Assembly (NCBI GenBank): GCA_029641185.1
Contig: JAPWGK010000012.1
Span: 434,001 to 498,000 of the forward strand
DNA: 64,000 nucleotides
DNA from: Pseudofabraea citricarpa
Taxonomy: Eukaryota > Ascomycota > Leotiomycetes > Helotiales > Dermateaceae
Reading direction: 5' to 3'
Shown here: piece by piece, positions 34,084 to 46,188 of the stretch
Position numbering within the stretch: the first letter of the stretch is position 1
Layout of the letters: the number at the start of each line of letters is the position of its first letter
The notes under the pieces: model-generated
Told to the model about the DNA's origin: nothing
What the model saw: the letters and a program-made list of their open reading frames with translations, nothing else
The model's database searches: none
Made by a program: the position numbers and the translations under genes

Positions 34084-35051
34084 TGTCGGTATCCTCCGTT
34101 ACCATATGGTTAATACAGTTCTATTTACTATAGTAGCTCGTAATAGTATTTGTAAGATAGTTATTCAATTGGAAGAGGAGCTATAGGAGGAGGCCTTATA
34201 TAGGCACTAGCGTTTCACGTGCCTTGTTTGACTATTATTCTAACACTAGGCTAACTTTAGAAAGCTGGATTTAGCGGGCAGGCTAGTATTCTCTGAATAA
34301 CCTTATTTTCTTCCCTTTCTATCCCTCCTGTATATCCTCTCGTGTTCCTTGTTCCTTCTCCCGTGTTCCTTGCCTCTATCGCCCTAGATTTAGAAAATAA
34401 AGTTCAGCGTATTACGGTCCTCAAGTAAGATTCGCTCTTCCCACGCGCGTGGGTAGGCAGATCGTACCTGAGCCTGCGGTATAGCTTCTTCTTCTTCCTC
34501 CGTTCGTAGTTCCTTAGCGCTCCTTTATATAGTTAATCTAATAGGCTTAGTTAAGAGGTTAGATCTGTATTTGGTAAATAATCCTTAGCGACTCGATACG
34601 CTAATAGTTAGATAAGGCGAAGAAGTAACTTGAGTCTAATTCGGAACCCTCGTGTTAGTAACGATAATATATTAGTAGTCAGGTAAAGCGGTTCTCCCAG
34701 AACCCTCCTACTAGCTATAATATTAGCAAAGTTGATTCCTCCTTAAAAGCGGTACGGAAGCGGTAGTAAACTATAACGTATTAAGCTCCCGGTATAGAAC
34801 CTCCTCTCTCTTTAACAGAGATTAATACGGCAAATAGCGTTCGAGCGTATTCGTAATAGAGTCTCCTAATCTATACGTCTACTAATCAGTGTCGGTATCT
34901 TCCGTTACTATATAGTCAATATAATTCTATTCACTACAGTAGCTCGTAATAGTATTTGTAAGATGGTTGTTCAATTGGAAGAGGAGCTACAGGAGGAGGC
35001 CTTATATAGGCACTAGCGTTCCACGTGCCTTGTTTGACTATTATTCCAACA
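34084..35051 (-). mobile_element. 968-bp non-autonomous LTR element (TRIM-like, Copia-type LTRs)
   Basis: Two 162-bp direct repeats, 34084-34245 and 34890-35051, differ mainly by C/T and G/A changes. On the minus strand each starts TGTTRGAATAATAG, contains TATATAAGG and ends CCGACA, the TG..CA form of an LTR. The sequence ATAAT flanks both outer ends (34079-34083 and 35052-35056), a 5-bp target duplication. The 644-bp internal part has no coding frame, many TA dinucleotides and scattered stops, as expected after RIP. Gag/pol are absent, so movement would need help from another element. Confidence 0.85.
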
Positions 35052-35385
35052 ATAATACAGCTGTATATCACCAAACTTTCTCATCAGGTCAGTTGACACT
35101 CCCCTACTTAAAAGCACCATGTCTTCTTTTCTTCTTTGTCTTCTCCACATGCCGCAAACATATAAGCACGCCTACATTCCTTCTTCTTTCTCTTGTTTTC
35201 TTCTTTGTCTTCTCTACATGGCGCAAACATATAAGCACAGTAAGTACGCCTACATTCCTTCTTCCTTCCATCAAGCACTCGGATCTCCACTACAAGTACC
35301 TCATCTGCAGCATAACAGCTCTACCTTAATCTTGACCAATCTTATCCAAAATTAAACATCACAAATTAACCACCTAGGTGAAGTC
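35052..35385. promoter_or_regulatory. upstream region of the APH-type kinase gene
   Basis: 334 bp between the LTR element and the kinase start. It contains an imperfect duplicated stretch (about 35115-35165 and 35180-35255) rich in CTTCTTTGTCTTCTC and GCAAACATATAAGCAC. The LTR lies only 0.33 kb from the ATG and could affect expression. Confidence 0.45.
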
Positions 35386-37251
35386 ATGGAAGAAATCCAG
35401 CAGCCTTTGTCGGATCTCCAAGACCCCACCAGACAGAGGGAACACTGCGAATCCGACTCCTGTGCTACAAGCAAACCCGAAAAATTCTGCGAAAGCTTCG
35501 ACGAATCAAAAAGAGTTGGCAAGGACTCAAAAGGCTCAGAATCCCTCTCAAGATCTCATCTCAAGGTATCATCCACTTCTGAATCGGGTGTTGAAGATGA
35601 TAATCTCACCGAAACCGGATCTGTTCCGTCTACAATTATGTATAGTCATGAACCTTTTGAAACCTTCAAGATCAAAGTCATTCAACTTTGCGAAGATATT
35701 GGCTATGGAACGCCATCCAAGGTACAACGCATGAGAAGCGGTGCCCACAACAGAATCATCGGTCTGGAATTCGCAACCTTGGCATCTGATTTTATTCTCA
35801 GAGTTTCTCATGGCTATGATGAAAAGACACCATTAGCTGATCAATGTATGTCCGCGAACACCAAAGATCGAGTTGCTATTAATTGCTATGTATCGAAATA
35901 TGATTTTCTTCGTGTTCCCTCTATCACTGCATGGGATTCGACGTCAAATAATGCCATTAGCTCACAATACATCCTACAAGAAAAGGTCAGGGGAGTACCT
36001 CTCATCGATGTTTATTCCGACATGTCTCTTTCCGAGAAACTTCAGATCACAAAGCTTGTGGCAGAGATTTTGATTAAGATGGAGTCTATTAAGATGGAAA
36101 CCCCGAGTTGTTTGCAGGCAACTTCTTCTTTGCCTCCTAGATGTGTAGGCTTTGAACCTGCGCCAGCAACGCAGATAGATATTGGCGGTTTCGAAGATCC
36201 ACTCGAGGGGCAGCTTCCTTTGATGGAAAAGCAGCCACTCCATTCACTACTTGTCAAGATTTTTGAAGTTCGACTAGAACGTGAGAAGTTCCGCCTGATG
36301 GACCGCTGTTACAGTAAGTTGCGAAAAGTTGCGAATCAGATGGCAAAGGCTGGGTTATTTCGCAATTATGATGAGGATTGTGTCATATGGCACTGGGATT
36401 TCGCCCCTGCAAATATCATGGTCAACCAATCCGTCACTACAAACTTGATGGGAGATGAGGGACAACCCTCAACTACTCCACCTGAAAAGAACGTCGTTCC
36501 AAGCTTTGGCAGCACAAATTGCGAGCATGGTATCAACGTCATTACTGGAGAACACGATGGAGAGCCAAAACATTCTGTTGACATCACTCTTAATGATGAT
36601 CATACCTGCAAGCACGAGGTCCACTTCCATATCAAGCATGGGTCAGACACTAATTTTCAACACACATTTGAGATTCCAGGTGGGCAACAAGCAGTTTGCT
36701 GTACACAGCAAGGAGAAACCCCAGCCCTGAGGATTGAGCAGCATGATCACCTTAGTAAAAAAGATGGCGAGGATATCATGAGGCCTAATTGGGAGATCAC
36801 TGGTGTACTTGATTGGGATGATCTCCTCTCAGTACCCTTGGTTATTGCTCGAACTTCCCCTTATTGGCTATGGTACAGTAACGAAATTCCGTGGTGGTCT
36901 GAAGATGATGGAGAACTGGATCGTGAGCTGACAGAAGATGAACTTCTCATCAAAGCAAAATTCGATCAGATTATGAGCGCATCAGATCCAAGATACATGG
37001 ACGATGCTTACGGTCGTGGTTTGTGGTTGAGGCGCTTAGCCAGATTTGCAATCTATGGGTTTAACGACTTTAACGCTTTTAAACGATGTGAGAAGTTTCT
37101 TGGGGACTGGGATTTGTATTTTAGGTCGCTTTGTCTTCCCAACAATGGGTCTGAATCTGAGGATGAATCCTCAGATGAATCCTCAGATGAATCCTCAGAC
37201 GAATCCTCAGATGAATCCTCAGATGAATCCTCGAATGGATCTGAGGATTGA
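35386..37251 (+). CDS. aminoglycoside phosphotransferase-fold (APH) kinase-like protein
   Basis: A single exon of 621 aa. The catalytic loop WHWDFAPANIMV (about residue 335, HxDxxxxN type) and the metal-binding GVLDWDD (about 473) are those of the APH/choline-kinase fold, along with an N-lobe YILQEKVRGVPL motif. The substrate is unknown; fungal members are numerous and mostly uncharacterised. About 135 residues, rich in His, Cys and Asp, lie between the two motifs where relatives have about 20. The C-terminus is an acidic DESS repeat coded by 12-bp units (about 37159-37230). The first 90 residues are polar and unstructured. There is no intron, so the start rests on the first in-frame ATG. Confidence 0.75.
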   Translation: MEEIQQPLSDLQDPTRQREHCESDSCATSKPEKFCESFDESKRVGKDSKGSESLSRSHLKVSSTSESGVEDDNLTETGSVPSTIMYSHEPFETFKIKVIQLCEDIGYGTPSKVQRMRSGAHNRIIGLEFATLASDFILRVSHGYDEKTPLADQCMSANTKDRVAINCYVSKYDFLRVPSITAWDSTSNNAISSQYILQEKVRGVPLIDVYSDMSLSEKLQITKLVAEILIKMESIKMETPSCLQATSSLPPRCVGFEPAPATQIDIGGFEDPLEGQLPLMEKQPLHSLLVKIFEVRLEREKFRLMDRCYSKLRKVANQMAKAGLFRNYDEDCVIWHWDFAPANIMVNQSVTTNLMGDEGQPSTTPPEKNVVPSFGSTNCEHGINVITGEHDGEPKHSVDITLNDDHTCKHEVHFHIKHGSDTNFQHTFEIPGGQQAVCCTQQGETPALRIEQHDHLSKKDGEDIMRPNWEITGVLDWDDLLSVPLVIARTSPYWLWYSNEIPWWSEDDGELDRELTEDELLIKAKFDQIMSASDPRYMDDAYGRGLWLRRLARFAIYGFNDFNAFKRCEKFLGDWDLYFRSLCLPNNGSESEDESSDESSDESSDESSDESSDESSNGSED

Positions 37252-37800
37252 TCTGAAAACGAGTCTGGAGATAGATCCAGAGATGAGATTTCGGACGATG
37301 GCTCGGCTAATTCAAAAGGGGATGAAGGTTTGGATATCAATGCAGGATCGATGAAGAAGACTATGTAGTTGTGAAGAAGAGGAATTCGGACGCCTCGAGT
37401 TTTGAGGTTGATGAAGAGGGCACTGCTGGTAAAAATAATGCTTAGTTGAGTTTGTAGACAATAAAAATTCGCTCGTAACCCCATAAAACTTTGCCATCAA
37501 TATTCTTGAATTCTTGAGAACACTTTTGATTATAGGAAATCACCGTTTCCTCGAGGGTTTGCTAGCATGTAATATGACTTCGTTACCAATGCTCCCAATC
37601 CGCCAATTACCTGATACCATCAGGTCATATATCGCATAATCGTATATTCGTATATTCTCCAAGTAGCCCAATTTCCAACGTCCAGTATTCCAGTATCCCA
37701 TTTCCCAAAGTCACTTCAATTTCCCGATTCGACCAAAAGTCTTGATACCAATCCCTCAATCGTCACTGCATCTTGACGAGTTCTTTCACTCATCGTCCTT
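37252..37800. other. intergenic between convergent kinase and Cys-rich genes
   Basis: 549 bp with no supportable gene. Minus-strand ORFs here are shadows of the kinase tail. Several near-tandem CCCAATTTCC and CCAGTATTCC short motifs occur near 37660-37710. Confidence 0.4.
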
Positions 37801-37822
37801 TCACTTATTTCTCTTCTTGCCT

Positions 37823-37908
<86 letters not shown>

Positions 37909-38157
37909 ACGCTTCTTCTTTGACTTGTCTGCGTTCTGGGTCCCCCCCTTCGAATCCTTTGCCTTGTTCTCCTTAGCTCTCTTCTCGCTATGTATCTTAG
38001 CAGTTCCACAGACAGAACATCTCTCTGACTTAAGAAATGACCATCGGTGTATTAGACAGTATGCTTGGTGCTTAGCGCAATACGACAGATCAATTTTGGG
38101 AACTGTACTTTGTCGACAATTTTGTCCTCCTTTTGGGCAGTGATGATTCTTCGTCAT
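37801..38157 (-). CDS. small Cys/His-rich protein with (Asn-Ser)n tail
   Basis: 118 aa, single exon. The N-terminal 55 residues carry paired metal-ligand candidates (HHCPKGGQNC, YCAKHQAYC, CSVCGTAK), which suggests a small zinc-binding fold. After a Lys-rich segment comes about 14 Asn-Ser pairs encoded by a (TTGCTG)n tract, then KGKKRNK. I recall similar short Cys-rich proteins in Leotiomycetes but know no function. The zinc pattern ahead of the repeat is the reason to accept this frame rather than the poly-Cys or poly-Leu frames of the same repeat. Confidence 0.55.
37823..37906. repeat. (TTGCTG)n hexanucleotide microsatellite, 14 units
   Basis: 84 bp of perfect TTGCTG units; on the minus strand they read AAC AGC (Asn-Ser) in the Cys-rich gene. 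Confidence 0.95.
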
Positions 38158-40940
38158 ATTTGGCCGTGTAGAGATGAATACTCGAAGTTAGGGTGTATTC
38201 GAAAGTCTAAGAAGAGTGAATGAAAGAACTTGGTAGCCAACGAGGTAGTGTTGTGTTGCAATCGGTGTCTGTCGAAAACGAAGGGATGGTATGATTGGAG
38301 GGAAGAGGGAAGATGATGAAGGCCCTCCTTTGCAGAGCAGTGTTGACAAGTTGAGTGCAATTGTGGTAGCAGTCGAAGAGATGGGGTTGCAAAATGTTTA
38401 TAGACCATAGGTTGCATTAACTTGTTACCCCTTAATATTGAACGGTTGGCTCGATCAACGGGTCGAGTGACATCACATATTGAAAACCTTTGTTGAAATT
38501 CTTTGACTGTGCTAATGAACAAAGAGGTTTTTTACTATTAATAGGAAGAGGCTGAAATGGGCTCGTGCACCATGATCCAAATCACAACAAAGAATCTAAT
38601 AATAAGTACTCTATTATTTACTCTCCTGGCAACTAAAAACTGCGAAGTCTATTGGTTTAAGTAGTTTTTACCTTTTGTGTTATTTTGCGTATTTTTTGAA
38701 GATTAAGAATCGGGTTAAAAAAGCGATTTCTGGGGTATCGGCCGGGTTTTTCTTTACACGAACAGGAGGCCTTCCTTATAAAGGCTGAAGCCGTCTTTGA
38801 TAGGCCTAATATATAGTATATATTTACTGTTACTACATCAAGCCCGTTGAAAATTATAGCCTTGCGATGATTGAGAACCTTGAAAAAGAAGATTTAATTA
38901 AGCGAGAATCGCTGAAGTTTTTTCTGAGTCTTTGATTATCTATATCAATTCACAAAGGGAATAGCTAGGATACTGAATATATAAAATTCAAATTCCAAAA
39001 CCATGACATACTAATAGAGGTCACATAAATGTCTACCTATCTACCTCTGCGACATACTTATTATGTAAATGTGTTTAATTAGGCAGCATAAAATTATTCT
39101 TGTTACTGCTTGAGCTAATGGATATGCTCTGGACATGATTCCTGACTATTATTAAGCACTGCTAATTTTCTTTTTCGCAGCGCAGCATGGGCAGTATATC
39201 TGAAATTTGGTATAATATAACTCTTCTGGATCTAAATTTCGTAAAGTTATTCTCTCGCCCTTTTGTAATTTCACCTTCCGTTATTCTACTTAATAAGATA
39301 TATGAGATAATAACCTTTTGGTAACATCTGAGTAATTTACCGTTATATATAATATAGTAACTAAGTCTAGGTAGGGTCACTGACGTCGTCGACGCTACAT
39401 AAAATAATTGCTCGCTTAGCTAAAATACCTCTTTCTCAAACGCAAGACTAGATCAGGCTAACTCCAAGTAATACTGCGACACATAGCAATAAAAATTTCC
39501 TTTATTTCACTAGAGAGGCTGGGCTTAAGTCTTTTTGGGTTCTTCAAGAATGCTCTTCCGAGATATAACTGCAATGAATCTGGGACAGGAAAGCAAAAGC
39601 AATTTTCTTTTTACATAAAATATTAATATCTGCCCTTCTTTGGAAACATTTCGGTGGTCTGACATCTTTAAATTAGTCAACTTTCTTCCACGACAGAGTA
39701 CTTCTTCTCTTATTTCTTATGATATTTCTCTTCAACGAAGTCCTTCTTAACCAGCCTCTTTACATAGCTCCGTCCCAGGTATGCCCCATGCACTTAGTAT
39801 CAGTCTGAATTTGACTAAGCTTATAGAGACCAATATTATATAAACCGTGAAAATTTTTGTTCAATATATTTGGTAGATTCAGAGAGATTTGCTTATTCAC
39901 CACATCTGGTGTATCAAGTCTTGCATGTGGGACTTTCCAGAGAACTAAAGAAAACTTGCATTCTATCTGTGTGAGCTACAATTAGATTTGAAATAGAGTC
40001 CAGTCGATCGATGCATTGAATGAACAAGAACGCGCCGAAGCTGAGCCACTTCGGATTGCAGAAGATGGCCGATAACCCCGAGCTTATTTAACCTCGGAAA
40101 GCGTCTGAAGAGCTTCTGCTGGACATAAACCGAGAAAAACTTACTTACTTCCGTACGACAATATCTGGCAGTCTTACGAATGGCATCTGGTTCGACCTCG
40201 GCCAGAAAGTCGTGCACTCCGAATGTAATTCCAATGGTTCGTCTTCTTCCCTAGCTATAGTTAGCACGTATGCGTAGAACAATGATTGCAAAGTCTACTC
40301 GTTTTATTGGAGAAGTAGGCAGTGAAGAACTGTGTTTTGACTTTGATAATCTACCGACCAGGGACTGAATCTCATTGATTTCCCCACGTTCGTATGGTTA
40401 ACTGAAACCCATTTTATCGATTATCAATTTCTTCTTCGCTGTTGTTCCAAGTTTTATCAAATAATATTATAGAGAATATGAATCCGATTTTATTTGTGGG
40501 GAAATCCATCTTAGATGCACAGAGCTGATATATTGACAGATAAAAATAATACAATGTACGTCATTATGATAAAAGATCAATACCTGTAGAGGAGAAGGGG
40601 AATGATGTGTTTGTGTAATATCTTGATGGCGATGGTGGTAAGTTTATGTAGGCACTGAATGTGGAAAATGAAAAAGAGTGAAAGACTTTGAATGGCGGCT
40701 TTATATACCCGAAGGTGAGATTGTCCTCCCTCCTCAATTCATCTAAACACACGCATTTTACATCGCAACTACTTTAAAGTATCAAAAAAACAAAAGTAAG
40801 CCATGCAGAAAATGAACATTTGATCTATGATTAAAGATGAAGAGAAATCCCAACGCTATGTTATGATCCAACACCCCCAAACACCAATGCTATGCCCGCA
40901 ACAAATAACATTTCGCGAAAAAAAGAACAAGACTTGTTTT
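38158..40940. other. AT-rich gene desert
   Basis: 2783 bp. I find no ORF with recognisable features on either strand and no splice-linked gene. The sequence is AT-rich and stop-dense from 38520 to 40850. A TATAAAGG-containing block at 38760-38830 recalls LTR promoter sequence, but no paired copy or target duplication is visible. Probably decayed repeats plus the promoter of the small Cys-rich gene. Confidence 0.45.
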
Positions 40941-42812
40941 CTAAACGCCAGCAAATGTCGTACCAACAATTTCCTTTCCGCAAATGGCCTCCAATTGCGG
41001 AGTGTTGAAATCCGTTCTTGACCAATTCCGTTGCATGATCATATCTGCGGGATATTTTCCTCTCTCTGCTTTGCCCTTCTCCAAGATGCCGAAGCGTAAT
41101 CCTACTTCCGTAACAGTGACAGCAATACTGATCACAATTAGAACAATGATGATCCATGTGATGCGGCTCATCTTGTATTCTGCAATACTGTCACTGAGAA
41201 TTTCAGCAAGGTCAAGGAAGACTCGACATCTTTCGTTCAGGACCTTGATCCGCGGTGAGATCTCTAGGTACTCTCGAATGGCGAAGTAGAGTGGATGAAG
41301 GGTCGGCTCCGAGTCCCAGAAGAAATTCGGGACGTCTAGAATGTTTGAAGCTAAGACATGTTAGTGGGAGGTCATAGAATCAACACCAAGAGACTTACAT
41401 AAATTAACATCCACACGACTCTTGAAGAGACGGCCCAATATCATGACGATCTCCTTGCGCCCCATGCCAAGTTTTCCAGTAAGTGCCAACCGCTTGGGGA
41501 CGTATTGTGCGTCTAACATAGTTTGTGACATCTTTTCTTCAAAGAAACTCAGTTTCGTGCTTTGAGCGATAGCGTGGCTCATGGCCAGCTTAATCATATG
41601 ATCTCCACTTCTAAGAGTGATCATATCGTTGAAGATTCTAGGTCTCTCGACAAAGGGGCTGTACTCGAAATGTAATTCTTCCATCTCAAAATCACTTTCA
41701 TCTTGCGGCCTTGAGACCACTGATACTCCGGTATTGATCTCGGAAAATGTGAAATCAGCCAGAATGTCCTTCTCTTGCCTCTCTGTAAAATTCCAGAATA
41801 CCACGACACCATATGAGAAGACGAACATCTCAGCGAAAGTTGTTGCATCAGGAGCGATTCGATTGGGACTGTCCAGCCTCCGACCTTGTTCCAATACTCG
41901 TGTCTGCTCTCTACTTCTTCGTCCTTCATCTTCTCTCCTCACCCTGTCTTCATCACTCTCATTGCGTGGACTTTCTTCGCCGCCTCTGACTCCATATGTA
42001 TCAGTATCTTCAAAATATCCCTCGTGATAATCCCGTCTCTCGCTGCGTTCGATTTCTTCATCCAGTACAGCTTTTCCACCTGGACTCTTTAGAATCGGGC
42101 TACTCCTAACTCGGAACCCCTCGCTCCCTGGCAACAGTGGCAAATGATAAACTGTGTATAAGCAGTCATCATACAATTTCGTCTTGGCGCCATGTTTATC
42201 CTTAACAAAGGTCGCTGTAGCTTTTGTCTTGTAACCCTGAGCTGTACAATATGCCGTTACCCTAGCCAATTTCTCTGTACGTTTCGCCTTTGGTAATCGT
42301 TCTGCAGCACTTTTGCCTCGAATTCCGCCCCTCTTCTTCAAAATGTCGATTTCAACATCCTTCAATGGTCCTTCCTCCTCCAGCGACAACTTTCCAATCT
42401 CGTCAATATCTTCATCGTCGGAATCCTCCTTCTCTGTGACGGTTTCTGGAATCAATACCAGTTTCTCGCTGACTTTAGTACTTCTGCCTGGAACGTTTTG
42501 CTGGGCTACTCTTGCAGCAATCGGCTGGCTGGGTGGACGACGATTGGGCTGTGGAGGTTTTCGGCCTGGGGGCCCGCGGGCTTGTCCAGAAGGGATCTCG
42601 GATGCGTATTGGAGGACATTGTCTACGGATATGAAGCGCGTGGGCATTCGACGAGGCGCTCCTGGCCCACTAGTACTTGGTCGCTGAGAAGTGCGAGCTG
42701 CGGCAGGACGTTCACGAGAGTCGGTAACCTGGTATTACATTAGTTTGTCTCCGTGTTCCTATTTGTAACAACTCACTAAGACCGAAGGTCCTCTTGGAGC
42801 TTTTGCTGCCAT
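40941..42812 (-). CDS. DUF155 membrane protein of the RMD1/SIF family
   Basis: Exons 42812-42777, 42728-41399 and 41350-40941 give 591 aa. A long, charged N-terminus is followed by the DUF155 (RMND1/Sif2) core: KLARVTAYCTAQGY near residue 150, DATTFAEMFVFSYGVVVFWNFT, EEKMSQTMLDAQYVPKRLALTGKLGMGRKEIVMILGR and the VPNFFWDSEPTLHPLY segment. A single C-terminal membrane helix (TWIIIVLIVISIAVTV) and a tail with WSRTDFNTP come last. Yeast RMD1 and RMD8 and fission yeast Sif proteins share this plan; roles in meiotic division and vacuole/ER membranes have been reported. Exon 1 is only 36 nt, but its join is in frame and starts MAAKAPRGPSVL. Confidence 0.85.
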
Positions 42813-44468
42813 TCTGTCAACTCCTTATCCTTGTGTAGGGTATATCACGAAGGTAGGATCGACTCTCCTATCGATGTACGGAGGATTGCTGATTAGAACG
42901 GTTATGATCTAAGTATTTTCCAAAGCTGCAAGCGGACGTCATGGAGGATCCCACGTGTTGATAAATACACGCCCGGCAAAACTTTAACCGAGGCGCAAGC
43001 AAGTACAAAAGCTGATAAATCCACGATAGCGTCACTAAATACACACTTATCCTGGCACTACTGTATTCTCTTGTAGAGTTTTAGTATATCTGTCTCATAA
43101 AGAATCCAAACATTAATCGAAAAATCCGTACAATGAAGTTAATTGATGGATATCGTTCGCAAGGCATGTATTGGCTATCTTCCCCACCTCGGCTCGTCTC
43201 CAGCTTCCCATTCATTTTTACTATCATCTGAACTTTTCAAAACCTCATCCTACAAAGTTCTCTTACCTCAATGCTAGAGAAGGCATTGAAAATAACAATA
43301 TTGCTATGCAAACACGAAACATCCCACTTAAAGTCACTATTTCTAACCTCAACGCTTCACCTTTTACATCTCTCGCTAACCAGAACGCAGTGAGTACTGG
43401 TGACATCCTCTATGCAAACATAAATTAGCTCAGTTATTGTCCATATCTAAATATTCTCACCTTGGTCAGAATCGAAATTAAACCATCCTCATTTCTTCCC
43501 CGTCTCTAGACTTCCCTTGTACCGGGTTTCCAAAAGTAGGAATTCCTCTCCCTCCTCATCCCCCTTCCAAGAACTCTCCAGATCCTGAATCTTTCTCTTC
43601 TCTCCGAGATCTTGATTTACAGCAACTATCCTCGGAATTCCTAGGCTAAAATTTGCGGGCGCTGCAAGGTAATTCCAGAGCCGCGAAACAGCGAGGTAGG
43701 TGTTGTAGATACCGCCGTCCATATTTGTGTTCTTGTTGAGGGAAAAAAGAAGAGGCTCGAATGAGTGAAAATGGGGTTCGAAATCTGTGAGTGTTTTGAA
43801 TCAGAGGTTGTACCTCAAATAACATATTTTAAAAAGGAATTGGGTCAGATTAGGATGAGGTGAGATTACCGTACGGTAGGATAGGCTATGTCAGTGATGT
43901 GGGGGCTGCCGAGGCTGCTTACATGCTTGCCGTGCAGTAGAAGAAACCTAGTCGGGGATTAAAAGGCTATTTTAATACCAGCAAGTTGGGCTGGCGATGC
44001 GACCGATTGATATCAAAAAAATCCGTATCATCGAGAGTTTGATATCTGGTGTATCAAAATCCAATTTGGTTATCGAGCTGGAATTGATGTGAGCCAAATC
44101 TCCTTTGAGATGGTGGAAGATGGTAGACTGGCCAGTATTTCATTCTGTTGGAATGATTATTTTGCCAACCAAACCCTGGAACAGTCAGACATAATATTGC
44201 TTTCTGTGTCTCAACGATAATTATGTCAGAAAGATAAGACGTTGGGTTCCAAATCACAAAATTAGACTATACCAGAAGTTCACCTACGCTGTAACCACGT
44301 AACACATATCAGATTTCGTAGGTATCAAAGCTGGAGATGTTCTCATAAATATTCAGTTTCATTAATACACGTTTACTTTACATTAGTTATCCTATCACCG
44401 TGTCCATATACCCAAAGTCCCAGAAGAACGCCGTCGCTAAAAATATTTATAGACCCATCTCATCTATC
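42813..44468. other. intergenic region with no firm gene
   Basis: 1656 bp between the DUF155 gene promoter and the CHK1 3' end. Only the short ORF at 43489-43722 is listed as possible. The remainder is AT-rich without conserved features. Confidence 0.4.
43489..43722 (-). CDS. possible small protein, 77 aa, unrecognised
   Basis: An uninterrupted frame beginning MDGGIYNTYLAVSRLWNYLA, with a hydrophobic/aromatic N-terminal half and an acidic/basic C-terminal half. Amino-acid make-up looks protein-like and it lies in a large gap between genes. I recognise no family and cannot exclude chance. Confidence 0.3.
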   Translation of the reverse strand: MDGGIYNTYLAVSRLWNYLAAPANFSLGIPRIVAVNQDLGEKRKIQDLESSWKGDEEGEEFLLLETRYKGSLETGKK

Positions 44469-46188
44469 CTATGAAGAATCGGGGATGTAGACCCCATCTT
44501 TACACAAAATCACAACGTTCTTGAAAAACCGTCGCCATTCCAGTGGATCACCTTTGACTTTTACGAAGCGTACCTCGAGGAGTTCAGTCTCGCCAGTAAT
44601 GTAAGTATCGATGACGATGTCGCCGCTAAGATGGCACTGCCGACCATCAATGGTTTTGATTTTGATCCATGCCGCGTGGTTACGTCCTTGTAATTGTTGT
44701 CCTGATGGTGTTGGTACATTGAGCTGATGAAGAGCATCGTTGATCAATTGGAGAAGATGGGTAGAAGGAAGATGAGAGAAGAATCGTGTAAGCGAGTAGT
44801 TGGGTACGATATCTCGGAAGCGACGAGCATGTTGTGTTAAACTCAACGGTACTGATGGGTTAGGGGTGAACTGACTCATGCTGGGCTCGTCTGCAAGAGA
44901 TTCGAACGGATGGCCAGCAGCTCCATTTGTCATTGTGCAGATTCCACCATCTCTGGCAGTTGTAGGCTGGCTTGCGCTGAAGCCAGTAGCAGACACGCGA
45001 GGTGGTCTCTCCCAGTCAAACATGACATCGTTAATTGGTTTTTCTGGCTGTGTACTTGCAAATTTCTTATCCCACCCGTCACTCAAATCGATATCCATGG
45101 CATCTTGAGACTGTCTTTGTCTTTGGGAGGAAGAAGGTTGCTGACTGAAGTCGATGCGCAGATTCTCCAACATTTTCGTCGCCAAATGAAGCGGATCCGT
45201 CATCTTGCCATCATGTGTGAGCAGAGGATTCTTTCTGGTAAACCAAGGATGTCGCTTGATATGCTCAAAGTTGAACCTTGACTGTGTCTCGACATTCATC
45301 ATACCACGAAGCAATGATAACACAGCAGGGGGCAATCTCTGCCATAACTCATCCGTACTTCGTCCTTTTTGGTGAAGATACTCTTCAAACTCCCAGCTGT
45401 CTCGTGTCGGTTGGTCCCAAGGAGTATTGCCGATAAGCAAAACGAACAAGACAACCCCACAGGACCATATGTCAACCAGATTTGCGGCATAGCCTGAACC
45501 CTTTGGCAATCTTGTTTGTGTACCCTTTTGACAACTGATAACCTCTGGAGCAATATAAGGAGGACTACCACACATAGTTGTGCTGAGTTTTGTCCTGCCG
45601 TCATACTCAAAAAGAGTCGCAAGGCCAAAATCTGCAATCTTCAGGTTGCCACTGTCTGACAAAAGTATATTTTCTGGCTTTATATCCCGATGTGATACAC
45701 CCTTGGAATGCATATAGCTAACGCCGCTGATCAATTGCGTGAAATAAAAGTGAGCAATGTCTTCACTGACGCCAACATCGGCTTCGATTTTGTCGAATAA
45801 GTCGCCTCCTTCAGCGTACTCCATCGCAATCCATTTCCATACGGCATCTTCTCCGGTGGCAAACCACTCTATGATATTCGGATGCTGCCCAATGTGTGAA
45901 TGCAGGGAAACCTCCATAGCAATCTGCTTCGCTGAAATCCGGCCATGTTTAACTGCATAAGCTTTATGTATGAACTTGACGGCAAAGACCGGGGTCGTAT
46001 CGGTGGGGGGAATGGCTTTCTTAATTCTTGAATGCAAATCAGCATTAAAAACACAACCTAAGTAACAGAAATTCCGGTTTAAAGAGAAAAACCTACGATG
46101 CGTACGCTCCTCTGCCGATCGTTTTGGAGATAATGCGAAAAGGTAAGTCGTTGGGCAAGGGATCGAGTTGACTCTGCATGGGCGCCAT
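44469..46188 (-). CDS. CHK1: DNA-damage checkpoint kinase CHK1
   Basis: Exons 46188-46097 and 46026-44469 give 549 aa. The kinase domain starts close to the N-terminus: IGRGAYAS joined to IKKA, VAIK-equivalent FAVKFIHK, AMEYAEGGDLFDKIE, the catalytic loop HRDIKPENIL, DFGLAT, CGSPPYIAPEV and DIWSCGVVLFVLL. The C-terminal half is a low-complexity linker followed by a KA1-like regulatory domain (ARRFRDIVPNYSLTRFFSHLP, LEVRFVKVKGDPLEWRRFFK). This plan is that of CHK1, the effector that stops the cell cycle after DNA damage. An alternative start at 46179 would drop three residues. The intron acceptor is TTCAAG. Confidence 0.9.

Noticed and set aside
37742..38143. Poly-Leu and poly-Cys ORFs over the hexanucleotide repeat
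   Set aside because: Alternative frames of TTGCTG; only the minus-strand Asn-Ser frame has a protein-like Cys-rich N-terminus.
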